A DNA stretch of 64,000 nucleotides from Thermococcus onnurineus NA1 (GCF_000018365.1 NC_011529.1:1302001-1366000); one strand, 5' to 3'; counted from the first letter of the stretch, positions 1-9,373 are shown. Made by a program: numbers and translations. The notes: generated by a model from the sequence alone, not told the origin.

Positions 1-34
1 TTCGAGCGTGAGGGAGGTGGAGCTAAGTGTATAG
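1..34 (+). CDS. rad50: Rad50 C-terminal tail (partial, runs off the left edge)
   Basis: The second frame is open from the window edge and ends at a TAG at 32-34, reading [10 protein letters not shown]. It overlaps the nurA start by 8 bases. In Thermococcales nurA follows rad50 in the herA-mre11-rad50-nurA end-resection cluster, and Rad50 proteins end in a short beta strand of this kind. The call rests on position and this weak match; only ten residues are visible. Confidence 0.5.
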   Translation, partial: SSVREVELSV

Positions 35-1361
35 GCTCATAGACAGGGCGAGCGTCGACAGGATAAAGGCGATGCTCCAGAGGAGCTACGTGGAGGCACA
101 GAGCAAGTTGAAGGATATAGAGTGGCGTGAGCTTCCAGAGGAGCGGGTCAATAGCAGGGTTTATGCCGTCGACGGAAGCCAGGGAAAGCAGAGGCTCAGC
201 GGGACGATATTCTACGCCGTTTCTTCTTATGCATTCGGAAACGGTCCGGCATACAGACTCGTCTATACCAACGCGATGCTATACAACCAGGGCATATCGG
301 ACCAGATTATCCGCCTCCAGATGGAAACCCTTGAGAACAAGCTCGGCTACCTCGCGGCGAAGATTGGAAACGTTGACTACGTCATGATGGACGGTACGCT
401 TACCGGCTCGCTCACGAGGCCTCCGGTTTATCCGGAGAGTGTGAAGGGGATAACTACGATAAGGGGCGCTCTCGAGGAGGAAGGCCTCGAAGACCTCGTG
501 AAGAAGTTCATAGAGATGCTTGACGAGCACTATTCGGAGCTCAAAGAGGGGCTGGAGGACGGCGGGAAAATCAACGGGAGAGTGATTCTCGCCGATGAGA
601 GGCTTGATGACTTTGAGGAGTTCTACAAGGCGATGGAGGGATTTCCGGTTAGAGACCTAGCGGCAACCCTGCCTAACAGAGGGGTCAGAATATCCGGAAA
701 GACCCTCGATGCATACCTCAAGGGTGAGAAGAGCGCCGAAGAAATATTCCGGGAGATTCTGAATGAGTACGGAGAGGAGAAAAAGCTGTCCCTCGACGAT
801 GCACGGAACGCCGTCCACGTCGTCCTCGGATACCTTGAGTACCTCTACTCCCTCGAGAAGCTGCTCAAGAAGAATCTCGTCTACATCGCCAAGAGCTTCT
901 ATAACAGGAAAATAACTCAAAAGCTCGGCATAGACATCGTGGACGTCCCCTATCTCGACGCCTACCTCAGGAGCCGCTTTGGAGAGGAGCGGGCAGGATA
1001 CTACGTCATAACGCAGGGAGGAAAGGCGATAAGCCACAGGATGCCAAAGGTTCTGAGGAAGCACTTCCCCACCGTCGAGCACTACATCGAGAACGGTGTG
1101 GCAATGGCCTACATCAGAACCATGAAGGGCGGCGTTATATACCTGCTCCAGAGCAACAGGGAAATTAACGATGAGCTTTTGAGCGAAATCCTCTGGCACG
1201 AGAGCAACGGCTACTTCAGACCCCTTCAGAGAGCGCATGAAGGAGTAAAGATAGAGAAGAAGGCCTTCGAGGCCGAGCTCGCGGCCCTGCTCAACATAAT
1301 AAAGAGGGAATCGCCCGAGCTGAGGGTCTTCCTGAAGTACGGAAGGAGCCCGCTGGAGTGA
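27..1361 (+). CDS. nurA: NurA, 5'-3' nuclease of DNA end resection
   Basis: This 444-residue protein is close to the size of Pyrococcus NurA. The NurA domain starts at about residue 45 with VYAVDGSQG, and a second acidic motif, VMMDGT, lies near residue 120. Aspartates at these sites bind the catalytic metal in the family, and the C-terminal part carries histidines at [15 protein letters not shown] and beyond. NurA works with the HerA hexameric translocase and Mre11-Rad50 to produce 3' single strands for recombination. The GTG start at 27 lies inside the last codons of the upstream frame, so the two genes are probably translationally coupled. The next gene has its own promoter. Confidence 0.93.
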   Translation: MYRLIDRASVDRIKAMLQRSYVEAQSKLKDIEWRELPEERVNSRVYAVDGSQGKQRLSGTIFYAVSSYAFGNGPAYRLVYTNAMLYNQGISDQIIRLQMETLENKLGYLAAKIGNVDYVMMDGTLTGSLTRPPVYPESVKGITTIRGALEEEGLEDLVKKFIEMLDEHYSELKEGLEDGGKINGRVILADERLDDFEEFYKAMEGFPVRDLAATLPNRGVRISGKTLDAYLKGEKSAEEIFREILNEYGEEKKLSLDDARNAVHVVLGYLEYLYSLEKLLKKNLVYIAKSFYNRKITQKLGIDIVDVPYLDAYLRSRFGEERAGYYVITQGGKAISHRMPKVLRKHFPTVEHYIENGVAMAYIRTMKGGVIYLLQSNREINDELLSEILWHESNGYFRPLQRAHEGVKIEKKAFEAELAALLNIIKRESPELRVFLKYGRSPLE

Positions 1362-1401
1362 TACCAAAATCTTTAAACGGGTGGACAAATAATCCACGGC
1401 C

Positions 1402-2418
1402 ATGAAGAAGTGGCTCCCCGCGCTGATAACCCTCTCCATTATCGCCTGCTTCCTGGGCGTTTACATCGGCTCTGTAAACGTGAGTCCTTCCGACGTCACT
1501 GGGAGCATATATTACGGGATAAAATCTGTCCTCGCACGATTATTCCCTTCGATTGAGACGGGAGAGGAGCCAAAGTACTTCATCATCATCTGGAAGCTCC
1601 GCCTGCCCAGGGTTCTGCTGGCTTACCTCGTCGGGATGAGCCTGGCCTCGGCTGGAGTCGCTTCTCAGGCACTTTTCAAGAACCCGCTAGCTGACCCGTA
1701 CATAATAGGCGTAAGTGCTGGTGCCGGAATAGGGGCCGCGCTTGCCGCCATATACGCACCTGCGCATATGGGAGCTTTTGCACTGGTTTTTGCTATCATC
1801 TCTGTCTTCGTCGTTTATTCTGTTTCCAAAGTTGACGGTCACATCCCGGTCGATACGCTTCTCCTGGCTGGCATAGCTTACGGCTTCTTAGCGAGTGCGA
1901 TAACATGGTACCTCGTCATAAGTCAGGGGGAAAAGGCCCACGTGACGTGGATGTGGCTCATGGGGACCTTCAATGGCTCTGACTGGGACGACGTGGGAGA
2001 GATGTTCATCATCGCCTTGTTTGGGGTTGGATTTCTCCTCTCGAGGTGGCGCGAGCTGAATCTAATACTCTTCGGCGAGGAAAGCATAGCGCTCGGTCTG
2101 GACGTGCACCTTTACAGAAAGCTGTTCATTGGAGTTATAGCACTTCTAACTGCCTTTGCCGTCTCCACTGCCGGAATAATCGGCTTCGTCGGCCTCGTCA
2201 GCCCCCACATAGTACGTCTCATTCTCGGCCCCAACCACAGGGAACTCACTCCGGCGTCGGCGCTCTTCGGTGGGGTCCTCCTGGTGATGGCTGACCTTCT
2301 CGCGAGAACCGTGGCGAAGCCAACCGAGCTTCCGGTGGGAATAATCACCGCCCTGATGGGGGCACCATTCTTCCTCTACCTCCTGATGAAGCACAAGAAG
2401 GGGGAGCTGTACTCATGA
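1402..2418 (+). CDS. FecCD/BtuC-type ABC importer permease
   Basis: A 338-residue integral membrane protein with an N-terminal signal-anchor and about nine or ten hydrophobic segments. FecCD family signatures are visible: RLPRVLLAYLVGMSLA, the FKNPLADPYIIGVSAGAG stretch and the late GFVGLVSPHIVR motif that contacts the ATPase. Such permeases import iron-siderophore, haem, cobalamin or similar chelates. A TATA-like AAAATCTTTAAAC at about 1368-1380 precedes it. The ATPase gene follows with an ATGA overlap. No substrate-binding protein gene is adjacent, so the substrate cannot be inferred. Confidence 0.92.
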   Translation: MKKWLPALITLSIIACFLGVYIGSVNVSPSDVTGSIYYGIKSVLARLFPSIETGEEPKYFIIIWKLRLPRVLLAYLVGMSLASAGVASQALFKNPLADPYIIGVSAGAGIGAALAAIYAPAHMGAFALVFAIISVFVVYSVSKVDGHIPVDTLLLAGIAYGFLASAITWYLVISQGEKAHVTWMWLMGTFNGSDWDDVGEMFIIALFGVGFLLSRWRELNLILFGEESIALGLDVHLYRKLFIGVIALLTAFAVSTAGIIGFVGLVSPHIVRLILGPNHRELTPASALFGGVLLVMADLLARTVAKPTELPVGIITALMGAPFFLYLLMKHKKGELYS

Positions 2419-3140
2419 TGGATGTGAGCGTTTCCTTCTCCTACGGCGAGAGGCAGATACTGAAGAGGGTCGAGTTTAGTGCAGATAAGGGCGAGCTGCT
2501 CGCGATAATCGGTCCCAACGGGGCGGGAAAATCAACGCTCCTGAAGTCCCTGGTGGGAATACTCAAGCCCATCGGCCACGTAAAGCTCAACGGGATTGAC
2601 GTCCTCTCCCTCAAGCCCAAGGAAAGAGCGAAGCTGATAACCTACGTGCCGCAGAGCTCCTATCCGGAGTTTACCTTCACGATAGAGGAGTTCGTCGAAC
2701 TCGGAACCTACGCAACCAGGGGCGACGTCAAGGGAGCTTTGAAGAAGGTGGGCCTGTGGGGACGCAGAAAGGAGCAGATAACTAACCTAAGCGGTGGTGA
2801 GTACCAGCTCGCCTTGATAGCGAGGGCCCTAGCTCAGGGCAGCGACGTCATCCTCCTCGACGAACCGACTTCCCACCTCGATATCAATCATGCACTCCAG
2901 GTAATGGAACTGCTCCGCGAGCTTAGCAATGAGAAAATTGTGATAGCGGTTCTCCACGACCTGAATTTAGCGCTCCGCTACGCGGACAGACTGATTCTCC
3001 TCCACAGAGGAGAGAAGCGCTGGGAGGGAAGGCCCGAAGAGCTGAGCCCGAGAGTTCTGGGGGAAGTTTACGGCGTGAAAGCCAAAATAGTCGAGGTAAG
3101 CGGCCACAGGATAGTTCTTCCTGAGCTCGCAAAAGTTTAA
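2415..3140 (+). CDS. FecCD-type ABC importer ATP-binding protein
   Basis: A 241-residue ABC ATPase with Walker A GPNGAGKST (residues 33-41), Q-loop VPQS near 79, signature LSGGEYQ (125-131), Walker B VILLDEPTSHLD (145-156) and the switch histidine in VLHDLN (181). These match FepC/BtuD-type importers. It starts within the permease stop codon (ATGA), so both halves of the transporter are co-translated. It powers uptake of an iron chelate or corrinoid; which one is not visible. Confidence 0.92.
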   Translation: MMDVSVSFSYGERQILKRVEFSADKGELLAIIGPNGAGKSTLLKSLVGILKPIGHVKLNGIDVLSLKPKERAKLITYVPQSSYPEFTFTIEEFVELGTYATRGDVKGALKKVGLWGRRKEQITNLSGGEYQLALIARALAQGSDVILLDEPTSHLDINHALQVMELLRELSNEKIVIAVLHDLNLALRYADRLILLHRGEKRWEGRPEELSPRVLGEVYGVKAKIVEVSGHRIVLPELAKV

Positions 3141-3175
3141 AACGTCCGGTGAGAATATGAAGCAGAGGTGAGAGA

Positions 3176-3778
3176 ATGGAAACGAAGAAGACCGGCACCA
3201 CCACTGTGGGAATAAAGGCCAAGGACGGTATCGTCCTCGCGGCCGATACTCAGGCCTCGCTCGGCCACATGGTCGAAACGCTCAACATCAGGAAGATAAT
3301 CCCGATCACCGACAGGATAGCCATAACAACCGCCGGGAGCGTCGGCGACGTTCAGGCCTTGGCGAGAATGCTCGAGGCAGAGGCACGCTATTACCAGTTC
3401 ACGTGGGGCAAACCAATGAGCACGAAGGCAATGGCCAACCTGCTTAGCAACATCCTCAACGGGAACAAATGGTTCCCATACCTGGTTCAGATAATCCTCG
3501 GCGGCTACGTTGAGGAACCAACTTTAGCCAACCTCGACCCACTTGGCGGACTGATATTCGACGACTATACGGCAACGGGTTCAGGAAGCCCCTTCGCGAT
3601 AGCCGTCCTCGAAGACGGCTACAAAAAGGACATGAGCATTGAAGAAGCCAAGGAGCTTGCCGTTAGAGCGGTAAGAACCGCCGGAAAGAGGGACGTTTAC
3701 ACGGGAAGCAGGAAAATCCAGATCGTTGCCATAACAAAGGAAGGCATAACGGAGGAGTTCGTCGAGTTCAATGATTGA
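3176..3778 (+). CDS. psmB2: Proteasome beta subunit, PsmB2 type
   Basis: A 200-residue N-terminal-nucleophile hydrolase. A short propeptide METKKTG precedes TTTVG. Autolysis before Thr8 would expose the catalytic threonine, with Asp17 (LAADTQA) and Lys33 (NIRKIIP) in the usual mature numbering. Thermococcales carry two beta subunits. This sequence ([15 protein letters not shown]...) matches the second, which pairs with beta1 and the alpha subunit in the 20S core. TTTAAAAC at about 3134-3141 is a plausible TATA box for a short leader, and AGAGGTGAGAG lies before the ATG. Confidence 0.93.
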   Translation: METKKTGTTTVGIKAKDGIVLAADTQASLGHMVETLNIRKIIPITDRIAITTAGSVGDVQALARMLEAEARYYQFTWGKPMSTKAMANLLSNILNGNKWFPYLVQIILGGYVEEPTLANLDPLGGLIFDDYTATGSGSPFAIAVLEDGYKKDMSIEEAKELAVRAVRTAGKRDVYTGSRKIQIVAITKEGITEEFVEFND

Positions 3779-3817
3779 ACCAAAGCTCTTTTTAATTCCC
3801 TTTTTCGAGCTGGTCAT

Positions 3818-4906
3818 ATGAAAGATGGGACTCAACAGCTTGTATCAATAACACTCATCCTGCTCCTCATTCTTGCACTCTACGGGGCCGAAAGGGTGAC
3901 TGTTACTCCCAACATCGTTCTTGAGCAGGTAAATGAAATCCTCGACCAGGTTCAGGAGATAAGGAACCTCACCTTCAAGGAGATGCCCCAGATAATAGTG
4001 ATCACCGAAAGCGAGGCCCTCGCTATGTGGAAACCCTCAAAAGCCGACGTGGGGAGGATGAAAATCGAGGAGCTCACCTACAAGATGACATTGATGCTCC
4101 CTCCAGATTACCAGTACATCAAGGAAGAGACCGAAAGGAGAGCCAACTGGATAGCGGCAACGATGGGAGACAGGATATATATCATTCAGGAGAACTTCAT
4201 GGCCAGTCTCGACGTCGCAAAGAGAACGATAGCCCACGAGTCGGTTCATGTCCTCCAGAAGCAGTGGTTCGACGCCAAATACAGTGCCGACACTTTTGAT
4301 GCGACTCTAGCTGTACGGGCGCTCGTTGAGGGCGACGCTGATCTTGTGGCGGATCTCTACTGCGAGAGGAACGGGATTCCAATCCACAAGATACGCTCCC
4401 TGAGCGAGAATCCGCTCACGGACATCAACATATTCTCCTACTTCTTTGGTGACAGGTTTGTGAGGTACCTCTACGAGAAAGGTAACTGGGAGCTTGTGAA
4501 TGAAGCCTACAGCCGCTATCCTATCTCAACCCAGCAGGTTATGCACCCTGAGCTTTACCTTGAGAACATTGCGCCGGTAAACGTCACGCTGAGCATTCCG
4601 GAGAGCTCTCGGGTCCTGAAGGACGACAGGATGGGCGAGTTCTACGTTTACATCCTCCTGAGAGACCACGGCTACGACAACAAGACTGCGTGGAGTATTT
4701 CCTCGGCCTGGCGTGGCGACAGACTGCTTTTGACTCAAAACGCAAGCGGCTATCTTCTCCAGTGGAAGGTAGTCTTCTCCAACGAAGAGAGCGCGAAAGC
4801 CTTTGGAGAGGCCCTCGAGAAGCTGGCCAAAGGCAACACCTACGCGAACTACACGATAAGGATTGAGGGGGATTCCGTTCTCCTCATCGCCGAGAGGAGG
4901 GAGTAG
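3818..4906 (+). CDS. Membrane-anchored HExxH zinc metalloprotease-like protein
   Basis: A 362-residue protein with one N-terminal hydrophobic segment (about residues 8-23), so the body is probably outside the cell. It carries HESVH at 140-144 (AHESVHVLQKQ), the HExxH zinc motif. ALVEGDADLVADLY follows about 30 residues later, where Glu171 could be the third ligand as in gluzincins. I cannot assign a named family. The promoter is probably CTTTTTAATTCC at 3787-3798. threonine synthase follows after one base and is likely cotranscribed. Confidence 0.7.
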   Translation: MKDGTQQLVSITLILLLILALYGAERVTVTPNIVLEQVNEILDQVQEIRNLTFKEMPQIIVITESEALAMWKPSKADVGRMKIEELTYKMTLMLPPDYQYIKEETERRANWIAATMGDRIYIIQENFMASLDVAKRTIAHESVHVLQKQWFDAKYSADTFDATLAVRALVEGDADLVADLYCERNGIPIHKIRSLSENPLTDINIFSYFFGDRFVRYLYEKGNWELVNEAYSRYPISTQQVMHPELYLENIAPVNVTLSIPESSRVLKDDRMGEFYVYILLRDHGYDNKTAWSISSAWRGDRLLLTQNASGYLLQWKVVFSNEESAKAFGEALEKLAKGNTYANYTIRIEGDSVLLIAERRE

Positions 4907-4907
4907 T

Positions 4908-6047
4908 GTGAAGATGAAGTGCCCAATGTGTGGGAAGGAGTACACCGAACCCATTCAGAGGTGTGAGTGCGGCGAGCCCGTTGAGTTCGAGCTCTTCCAT
5001 GGCGAGCCGTACATAGCAAAGAGTGTCTGGGAGCGCTTTTACGACTTCTGGCCGGTCGAGCCAAACCTCGAGCTGAGCCTCGGTGAGGGGGACACTCCAC
5101 TGATTAGGTCAAGGCTCGGCAAAGAGCTCGGCGTAAAGCTCTACCTCAAGAACGAGACAGCCAATCCAACGTGGAGCTTCAAGGACAGGGGGACATTTTT
5201 GGCGATGAGCTACGCGGTTAAGGTCGGCTACAAAGCCGTTGGGACTGTATCGACCGGCAACATGGCGGCGAGCGTTGCAGCCTACGCCGCAAGAGCGGGC
5301 CTGAAAGCCAAGATACTCGTCTCAGGGAGCGCGAGCGATGAGAAGCTCAAGGCCGTATCCATCTACGGAGCCGACGTGATAAGAGTAATGGGCGACTACG
5401 GAAGGCTCTACTTCGAGAGTCTGGAACTCGGAGAAGAGCTCGGCATCTATTTCATGAACTCGGACAACCCCTTCAGAGTGGAGGGGTATAAGAGCATCGC
5501 CTTCGAAATCGCCGAGGAGCTAACGCCCGACTACGTTCTGATTCCGACCTCATCTGGCGGACTTTTCAGAGGAATAGCAAAGGGCTTTCTCGAGCTCTTC
5601 GCGAGCGGGCTGATTGACAAGATCCCAACGCTCATAGCGGTTCAAGCAGAGGGCTGCTCGCCTATATGCAGGGCTTTCTCTGAAGGGAAAGGGAGGATAG
5701 AGCGCTTTGAGACTCCACGGACGATAGCCCATGCCATAGAGAATCCTTATCCCCCAAGCGGGAACGTCGTCCTTAAGCTCCTCCGTGAGCTGGGCGGAAA
5801 GTGCGTGACTGTTAGCGACGAAGAGATTTTAGAGGCACAAAAGAGACTCGCCGAAGAAGGCTTCTTCGTCCAGCCCTCAAGCGCGACAGGAATAGCCGCC
5901 CTCAAAAAGCTCAACATCCCCGAGGAAGCGAAAGTTGTCTCAATCCTCACCGGTTCCGGCCTGAAAACCATTTCCCAGATAGAAGGGAGAAGCGTTAGGG
6001 AGTGCGAGCTTGAAAAGCTTGAGGGATGTCTCAAAAGCGATTCATAA
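4908..6047 (+). CDS. thrC: Threonine synthase
   Basis: A 379-residue PLP fold-type II enzyme that converts O-phosphohomoserine to threonine and phosphate. An N-terminal zinc ribbon (CPMC ... CECG) is followed by the PLP lysine in WSFKDRG and the glycine-rich phosphate loop TSSGGL. GTG at 4908 was chosen because GGAGG at 4896-4900 lies seven bases upstream; reading further upstream would give a poor N-terminus inside the previous gene. ATG 4914 is an alternative. Cysteate synthase is a close relative found in some methanogens but is less likely here. Confidence 0.9.
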   Translation: MKMKCPMCGKEYTEPIQRCECGEPVEFELFHGEPYIAKSVWERFYDFWPVEPNLELSLGEGDTPLIRSRLGKELGVKLYLKNETANPTWSFKDRGTFLAMSYAVKVGYKAVGTVSTGNMAASVAAYAARAGLKAKILVSGSASDEKLKAVSIYGADVIRVMGDYGRLYFESLELGEELGIYFMNSDNPFRVEGYKSIAFEIAEELTPDYVLIPTSSGGLFRGIAKGFLELFASGLIDKIPTLIAVQAEGCSPICRAFSEGKGRIERFETPRTIAHAIENPYPPSGNVVLKLLRELGGKCVTVSDEEILEAQKRLAEEGFFVQPSSATGIAALKKLNIPEEAKVVSILTGSGLKTISQIEGRSVRECELEKLEGCLKSDS

Positions 6048-6303
6048 AGAATTTCCTGCCCCTCTCCCTGTTCAGCTCGTTCTCACTCTCCATTTTCCTA
6101 GGATTCTCAGCGAAGAGGAACAGGTAGAGCTTCGCCATGCCGGCCATCAGAAAGGCATACACTCCCACGAGTAGAGGGGCTATTCCACCGGTGAAATAGC
6201 CCCAAAACGCGAAGAGACCAGCTATTATCCCAAACGCCGATAGAATCATGACACGAAGGAGAATCTCGTAGCCGTAGCGCTCCATGAAGAGCGCGAAATC
6301 CAT
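6031..6303 (-). CDS. Small membrane protein, unknown function
   Basis: About 90 residues with two hydrophobic segments (VMILSAFGIIAGLFAFWGYF and PLLVGVYAFLMAGMAKLYLFLF) and a charged C-terminal tail. The ATG at 6303 (MDFALFMERYG) was chosen because the minus-strand TATA element TTTTTAAACTTTTAC lies about 27 bases upstream; a longer reading would start inside the promoter. Its 3' end overlaps thrC by 17 bases convergently. No family recognised. Confidence 0.7.
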   Translation of the reverse strand: MDFALFMERYGYEILLRVMILSAFGIIAGLFAFWGYFTGGIAPLLVGVYAFLMAGMAKLYLFLFAENPRKMESENELNRERGRKFFMNRF

Positions 6304-6425
6304 CGGCAACACCACTTTTACTTTCAAGTAAAAGTTTAAAAAGCTTTTGAACAAGGACACTAGGGCACATCAATATGCAGTAAGGCCTATAAATCGACCA
6401 GGATACTTCGAAACCGGTGGTGGCA

Positions 6426-7214
6426 ATGCTCAGCGGAGTCGCCATGATGCCCCACGGCAACGACGTTCTTGACCCGAAGGATAAAAAGACGAAAAAGCTC
6501 GCCGAGACGCTGAAGGAAATCGGAAGGACATTCTCTGGAGCGGAAGCTTACGTTCTGGTCAGCCCGCACAACGTCAGAATGAGCGACCATCTCGGCATTA
6601 TAATGACCGAACACCTCGTTTCGTGGCTCGGTTTTGCGGGCGTTGAGCTTCCAGGAGAATACGACACTGACCGCGAGTTGGCGGGAAGGATCTACGAGAA
6701 GGCTAAAGCCAAAGGCATTCCGGTGGTTGACATCAACTTCGCTGCCCTGAGCGGCGAGTATTCCCGCTTCCCGCTGACGTGGGGAGAACTAATACCACTC
6801 CACTTTCTCGAAAAGAGGCCGCTTGTCCTCGTAACGCCGGCGAGGAAAGTGCCGAGGGAAACCCTAGTCCGCTTCGGCGAGGTTCTTGCCGAGGTTCTCG
6901 AAGACTACGAGAAGAAGGTCGCCCTTATAATCAGCGCCGACCATGGGCACGCTCACGATCCAAACGGCCCCTATGGATACGCCCCCGAATCGAAGGAGTA
7001 TGACGAACTCATTATGGGGCTCATTCGCGAGGACAGACTGGAAGAGCTTCTGAACATCGACGATGAGCTCATAAGAAAGGCCCTGCCCGACAGCTACTGG
7101 CAGCTGTTGATAATGCTCGGCTCGCTGAGGAAGGTTCCAATGGAGCTCAAAATCACCGCCTACGCCTGCCCGAGCTACTTCGGTATGGGGGCGGCGCTCT
7201 ACGTGAGACCCTGA
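6426..7214 (+). CDS. LigB-type (class III extradiol dioxygenase fold) protein
   Basis: A 262-residue protein with the metal-site pattern of the LigB superfamily: MMPHGND near the N-terminus, VLVSPHNVRM and the late IISADHGHAHD histidine cluster. Bacterial members open catechol rings; archaeal and MEMO-like members mostly have unknown substrates, so only the fold is claimed. ATG 6426 is preferred over GTG 6417 because GGTGG lies just upstream. The CCTATAAATCG TATA box at 6386-6396 then gives a very short leader. Confidence 0.8.
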   Translation: MLSGVAMMPHGNDVLDPKDKKTKKLAETLKEIGRTFSGAEAYVLVSPHNVRMSDHLGIIMTEHLVSWLGFAGVELPGEYDTDRELAGRIYEKAKAKGIPVVDINFAALSGEYSRFPLTWGELIPLHFLEKRPLVLVTPARKVPRETLVRFGEVLAEVLEDYEKKVALIISADHGHAHDPNGPYGYAPESKEYDELIMGLIREDRLEELLNIDDELIRKALPDSYWQLLIMLGSLRKVPMELKITAYACPSYFGMGAALYVRP

Positions 7215-7273
7215 GTTTGTGCATTTCAAATACACAGCCCTTTATATACGCTTGGAAGTAGCAGTACACAGAC

Positions 7274-7729
7274 TCAGAGCACATCAAAGCTTATCTCCAA
7301 AAGCTCCTTGCTCTTCCTAAAGCGAACCTTCCTTATCTTTATCCTCCCTATTTCGCCCGTCGTTGCCGTGTGTTCCTCCTTGCAAGCATTTACGTTCCAG
7401 TCCTCGATGACGGCAACCTTGAGCGTTTTGACCTCCGGCAGTATCGGAAAGAGGTCGTACATATCCTCACCAAATCTTTTTTCGGCCTCATTCCTCGGAA
7501 GCTCATAGATGTGAATTGGAACGTTTTCTTTTACCTTCTTGTTGGCGAGGCGCTCAATCTCTGCTACTTCCTCGGGAGTTAGTTTCCTGTCGAACTTGAC
7601 GGTTAACCTTCCATGGTTCCCACCAACATAAACGCTCGCCGTCCACTTAGCACCCTCGCCAAGAACTTTAACGACCGCACCCTTGACCACGTGGAGGGCA
7701 GTGTGAGCTCTAACCTCAACTGGCTCCAT
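7274..7729 (-). CDS. alaX: AlaX-type alanyl-tRNA editing protein
   Basis: A 151-residue free-standing editing domain. It shows both zinc-binding motifs of the AlaRS editing core: HTALHVVKG near the N-terminus and [13 protein letters not shown] near the C-terminus. AlaX hydrolyses seryl- and glycyl-tRNA(Ala) that escapes AlaRS. The size fits the short AlaX-S class. ATG 7729 is chosen because the minus-strand AGGGTG lies just before it, and the sequence upstream reads as noise. A plausible TATA (TTTAATAAACATATA) lies at about 7753-7767. Confidence 0.88.
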   Translation of the reverse strand: MEPVEVRAHTALHVVKGAVVKVLGEGAKWTASVYVGGNHGRLTVKFDRKLTPEEVAEIERLANKKVKENVPIHIYELPRNEAEKRFGEDMYDLFPILPEVKTLKVAVIEDWNVNACKEEHTATTGEIGRIKIRKVRFRKSKELLEISFDVL

Positions 7730-7837
7730 AAGGCACCCTAATAGGTTGGAATATATGTTTATTAAAGCTACGGGTAAACTGAAACAGGGATTATTCAGTC
7801 TGATTTGAATGTTTTTCAGTTCATAAATGCCCCCATC

Positions 7838-7868
7838 GAATAATTCCCGCAAGGAACTTGCATTATTC
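7838..7868. repeat. Long imperfect inverted repeat upstream of the cPGS-family gene
   Basis: GAATAAT (7838-7844) and ATTATTC (7862-7868) are perfect inverted copies. Nested inside is a second perfect pair, GCAAG (7849-7853) and CTTGC (7857-7861), around a GAA loop. A third ATTATTC lies at 7790-7796. The repeat sits just before the probable TATA (GTTATAAC, about 7877-7884), where a regulator could bind. Operator function is inferred from position only. Confidence 0.5.
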
Positions 7869-7937
7869 AACAAAAACCGTTATAACTGTCAAGAACGATA
7901 CATCAGTGCCAACCTAAAAACTTTTGAGGTGGTTAAC

Positions 7938-9284
7938 ATGGCTGAAAAGAAGAGAAAAAGGGTACTCATTCTCGGTGCCGCCGGAAGGGACTTCCACAAC
8001 TTCAACGTCTTCTTCAGGGACAACCCCGAGTACGAAGTCGTTGCTTTCACCGCAACCCAGATTCCCGACATAGAGGGTAGACTCTACCCACCCGAGCTTG
8101 CCGGCGAGCTCTACCCGAACGGAATACCGATATGGAGCGAGGACGACCTTGAGAAGATAATCAAGGAGCACAACATTGATATCGTTGTCTTCGCCTACTC
8201 AGACGTCTCCCACGAGCACGTCATGCATCTAGCCTCTCGCGCTCACTCCGCTGGCGCCGACTTCTGGCTCCTCGGTCCAAAGAGCACCATGCTCAAGTCC
8301 AGCAAGCCGGTCATAGCGGTTACCGCCGTCAGAACCGGCTGTGGAAAGAGCCAGACCAGCAGAAAGGTTGCCCAAATACTTCAGGAGATGGGATACAAGG
8401 TCGTCGCTATAAGACACCCGATGCCCTACGGCGACCTTAGGAAGCAGGTCGTCCAGCGCTTCGCCAGCTACGAGGACCTCGACAAGCACGAGTGCACCAT
8501 CGAGGAGAGGGAAGAGTACGAGCCATACATCGACAGGGGCATGGTTGTCTACGCAGGTGTTGATTACGAGAAGATACTCCGCGAGGCCGAGAAGGAGGCC
8601 GACATAATCCTCTGGGACGGCGGAAACAACGACTTCCCGTTCTACGAGCCAGACCTCTGGATAGTCGTCACCGACCCGCACAGGCCCGGCCACGAGCTCA
8701 AGTACCACCCAGGTGAGACCAACTTCAGGGCCGCTGACGTCATAATCATCAACAAGATAGACACCGCCAACAGGGACGACATCCAGAAGGTCAGAGAGAG
8801 CATTGAGAAGGTTAACCCGAACGCCATCGTCATCGATGGAGCTTCACCCCTCTACGTGGACAAGCCGGAGCTCATCAAGGGCAAGCGCGTTCTCGTCGTT
8901 GAGGACGGTCCGACCCTCACCCACGGCGGCATGAAGTACGGTGCCGGTTACATCGCCGCCAAGAAGTACGGCGCGGCCGAGATAGTCGACCCGAGGCCCT
9001 ACGCCGTCGGTTCAATCGTTGACACCTACAAGAAGTACAGCCACCTTGACGTTATCCTGCCGGCCATGGGCTACGGTGCCAAGCAGATCAAGGAGCTCGA
9101 GGAGACCATCAACAGGGCCGATGCTGACGTCGTCATCATGGGTACCCCCATCGACCTCCGCCGCGTCATGAAGCTCAACAAGCCGGCCGTCAGGGTCAGG
9201 TACGAGCTTGAGGAGATCGGCGAGCCGAAGCTCAAGGATGTTCTCAAGGAGTTCGTCGAGAAGTGCGAGAAGCTCAAGAAGTGA
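7938..9284 (+). CDS. Cyclic 2,3-diphosphoglycerate synthetase family protein
   Basis: A 448-residue protein. The N-terminal half resembles a Rossmann-like domain (VLILGAAGRDFHNFN). A P-loop follows near residue 135 (AVTAVRTGCGKSQTSRK), then NKID-type guanine/adenine-site residues in IIINKIDTANRDD. It matches the family named after Methanothermus cPGS, which closes 2,3-bisphosphoglycerate to the cyclic form with ATP. Thermococcales are not known for this solute, so the true substrate is open. ATG 7938 follows GAGGTGGT at 7926-7933. The consistent codon bias (AAG, GAG, CTC) resembles highly expressed genes. Confidence 0.82.
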   Translation: MAEKKRKRVLILGAAGRDFHNFNVFFRDNPEYEVVAFTATQIPDIEGRLYPPELAGELYPNGIPIWSEDDLEKIIKEHNIDIVVFAYSDVSHEHVMHLASRAHSAGADFWLLGPKSTMLKSSKPVIAVTAVRTGCGKSQTSRKVAQILQEMGYKVVAIRHPMPYGDLRKQVVQRFASYEDLDKHECTIEEREEYEPYIDRGMVVYAGVDYEKILREAEKEADIILWDGGNNDFPFYEPDLWIVVTDPHRPGHELKYHPGETNFRAADVIIINKIDTANRDDIQKVRESIEKVNPNAIVIDGASPLYVDKPELIKGKRVLVVEDGPTLTHGGMKYGAGYIAAKKYGAAEIVDPRPYAVGSIVDTYKKYSHLDVILPAMGYGAKQIKELEETINRADADVVIMGTPIDLRRVMKLNKPAVRVRYELEEIGEPKLKDVLKEFVEKCEKLKK

Positions 9285-9373
9285 GCTTCTTAATCTCCCG
9301 TTTTCTTTTCCATACTATTAGCCAAAAGTAATCTTTTTATAAAAAGAGACCCACTCAATCTTTGGTGAATGCC

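Noticed and set aside
657-1439. 260-codon minus-strand frame opposite nurA
   Set aside because: Mirror of the nurA codon bias; it crosses the FecCD gene promoter and has no ribosome site or family match.
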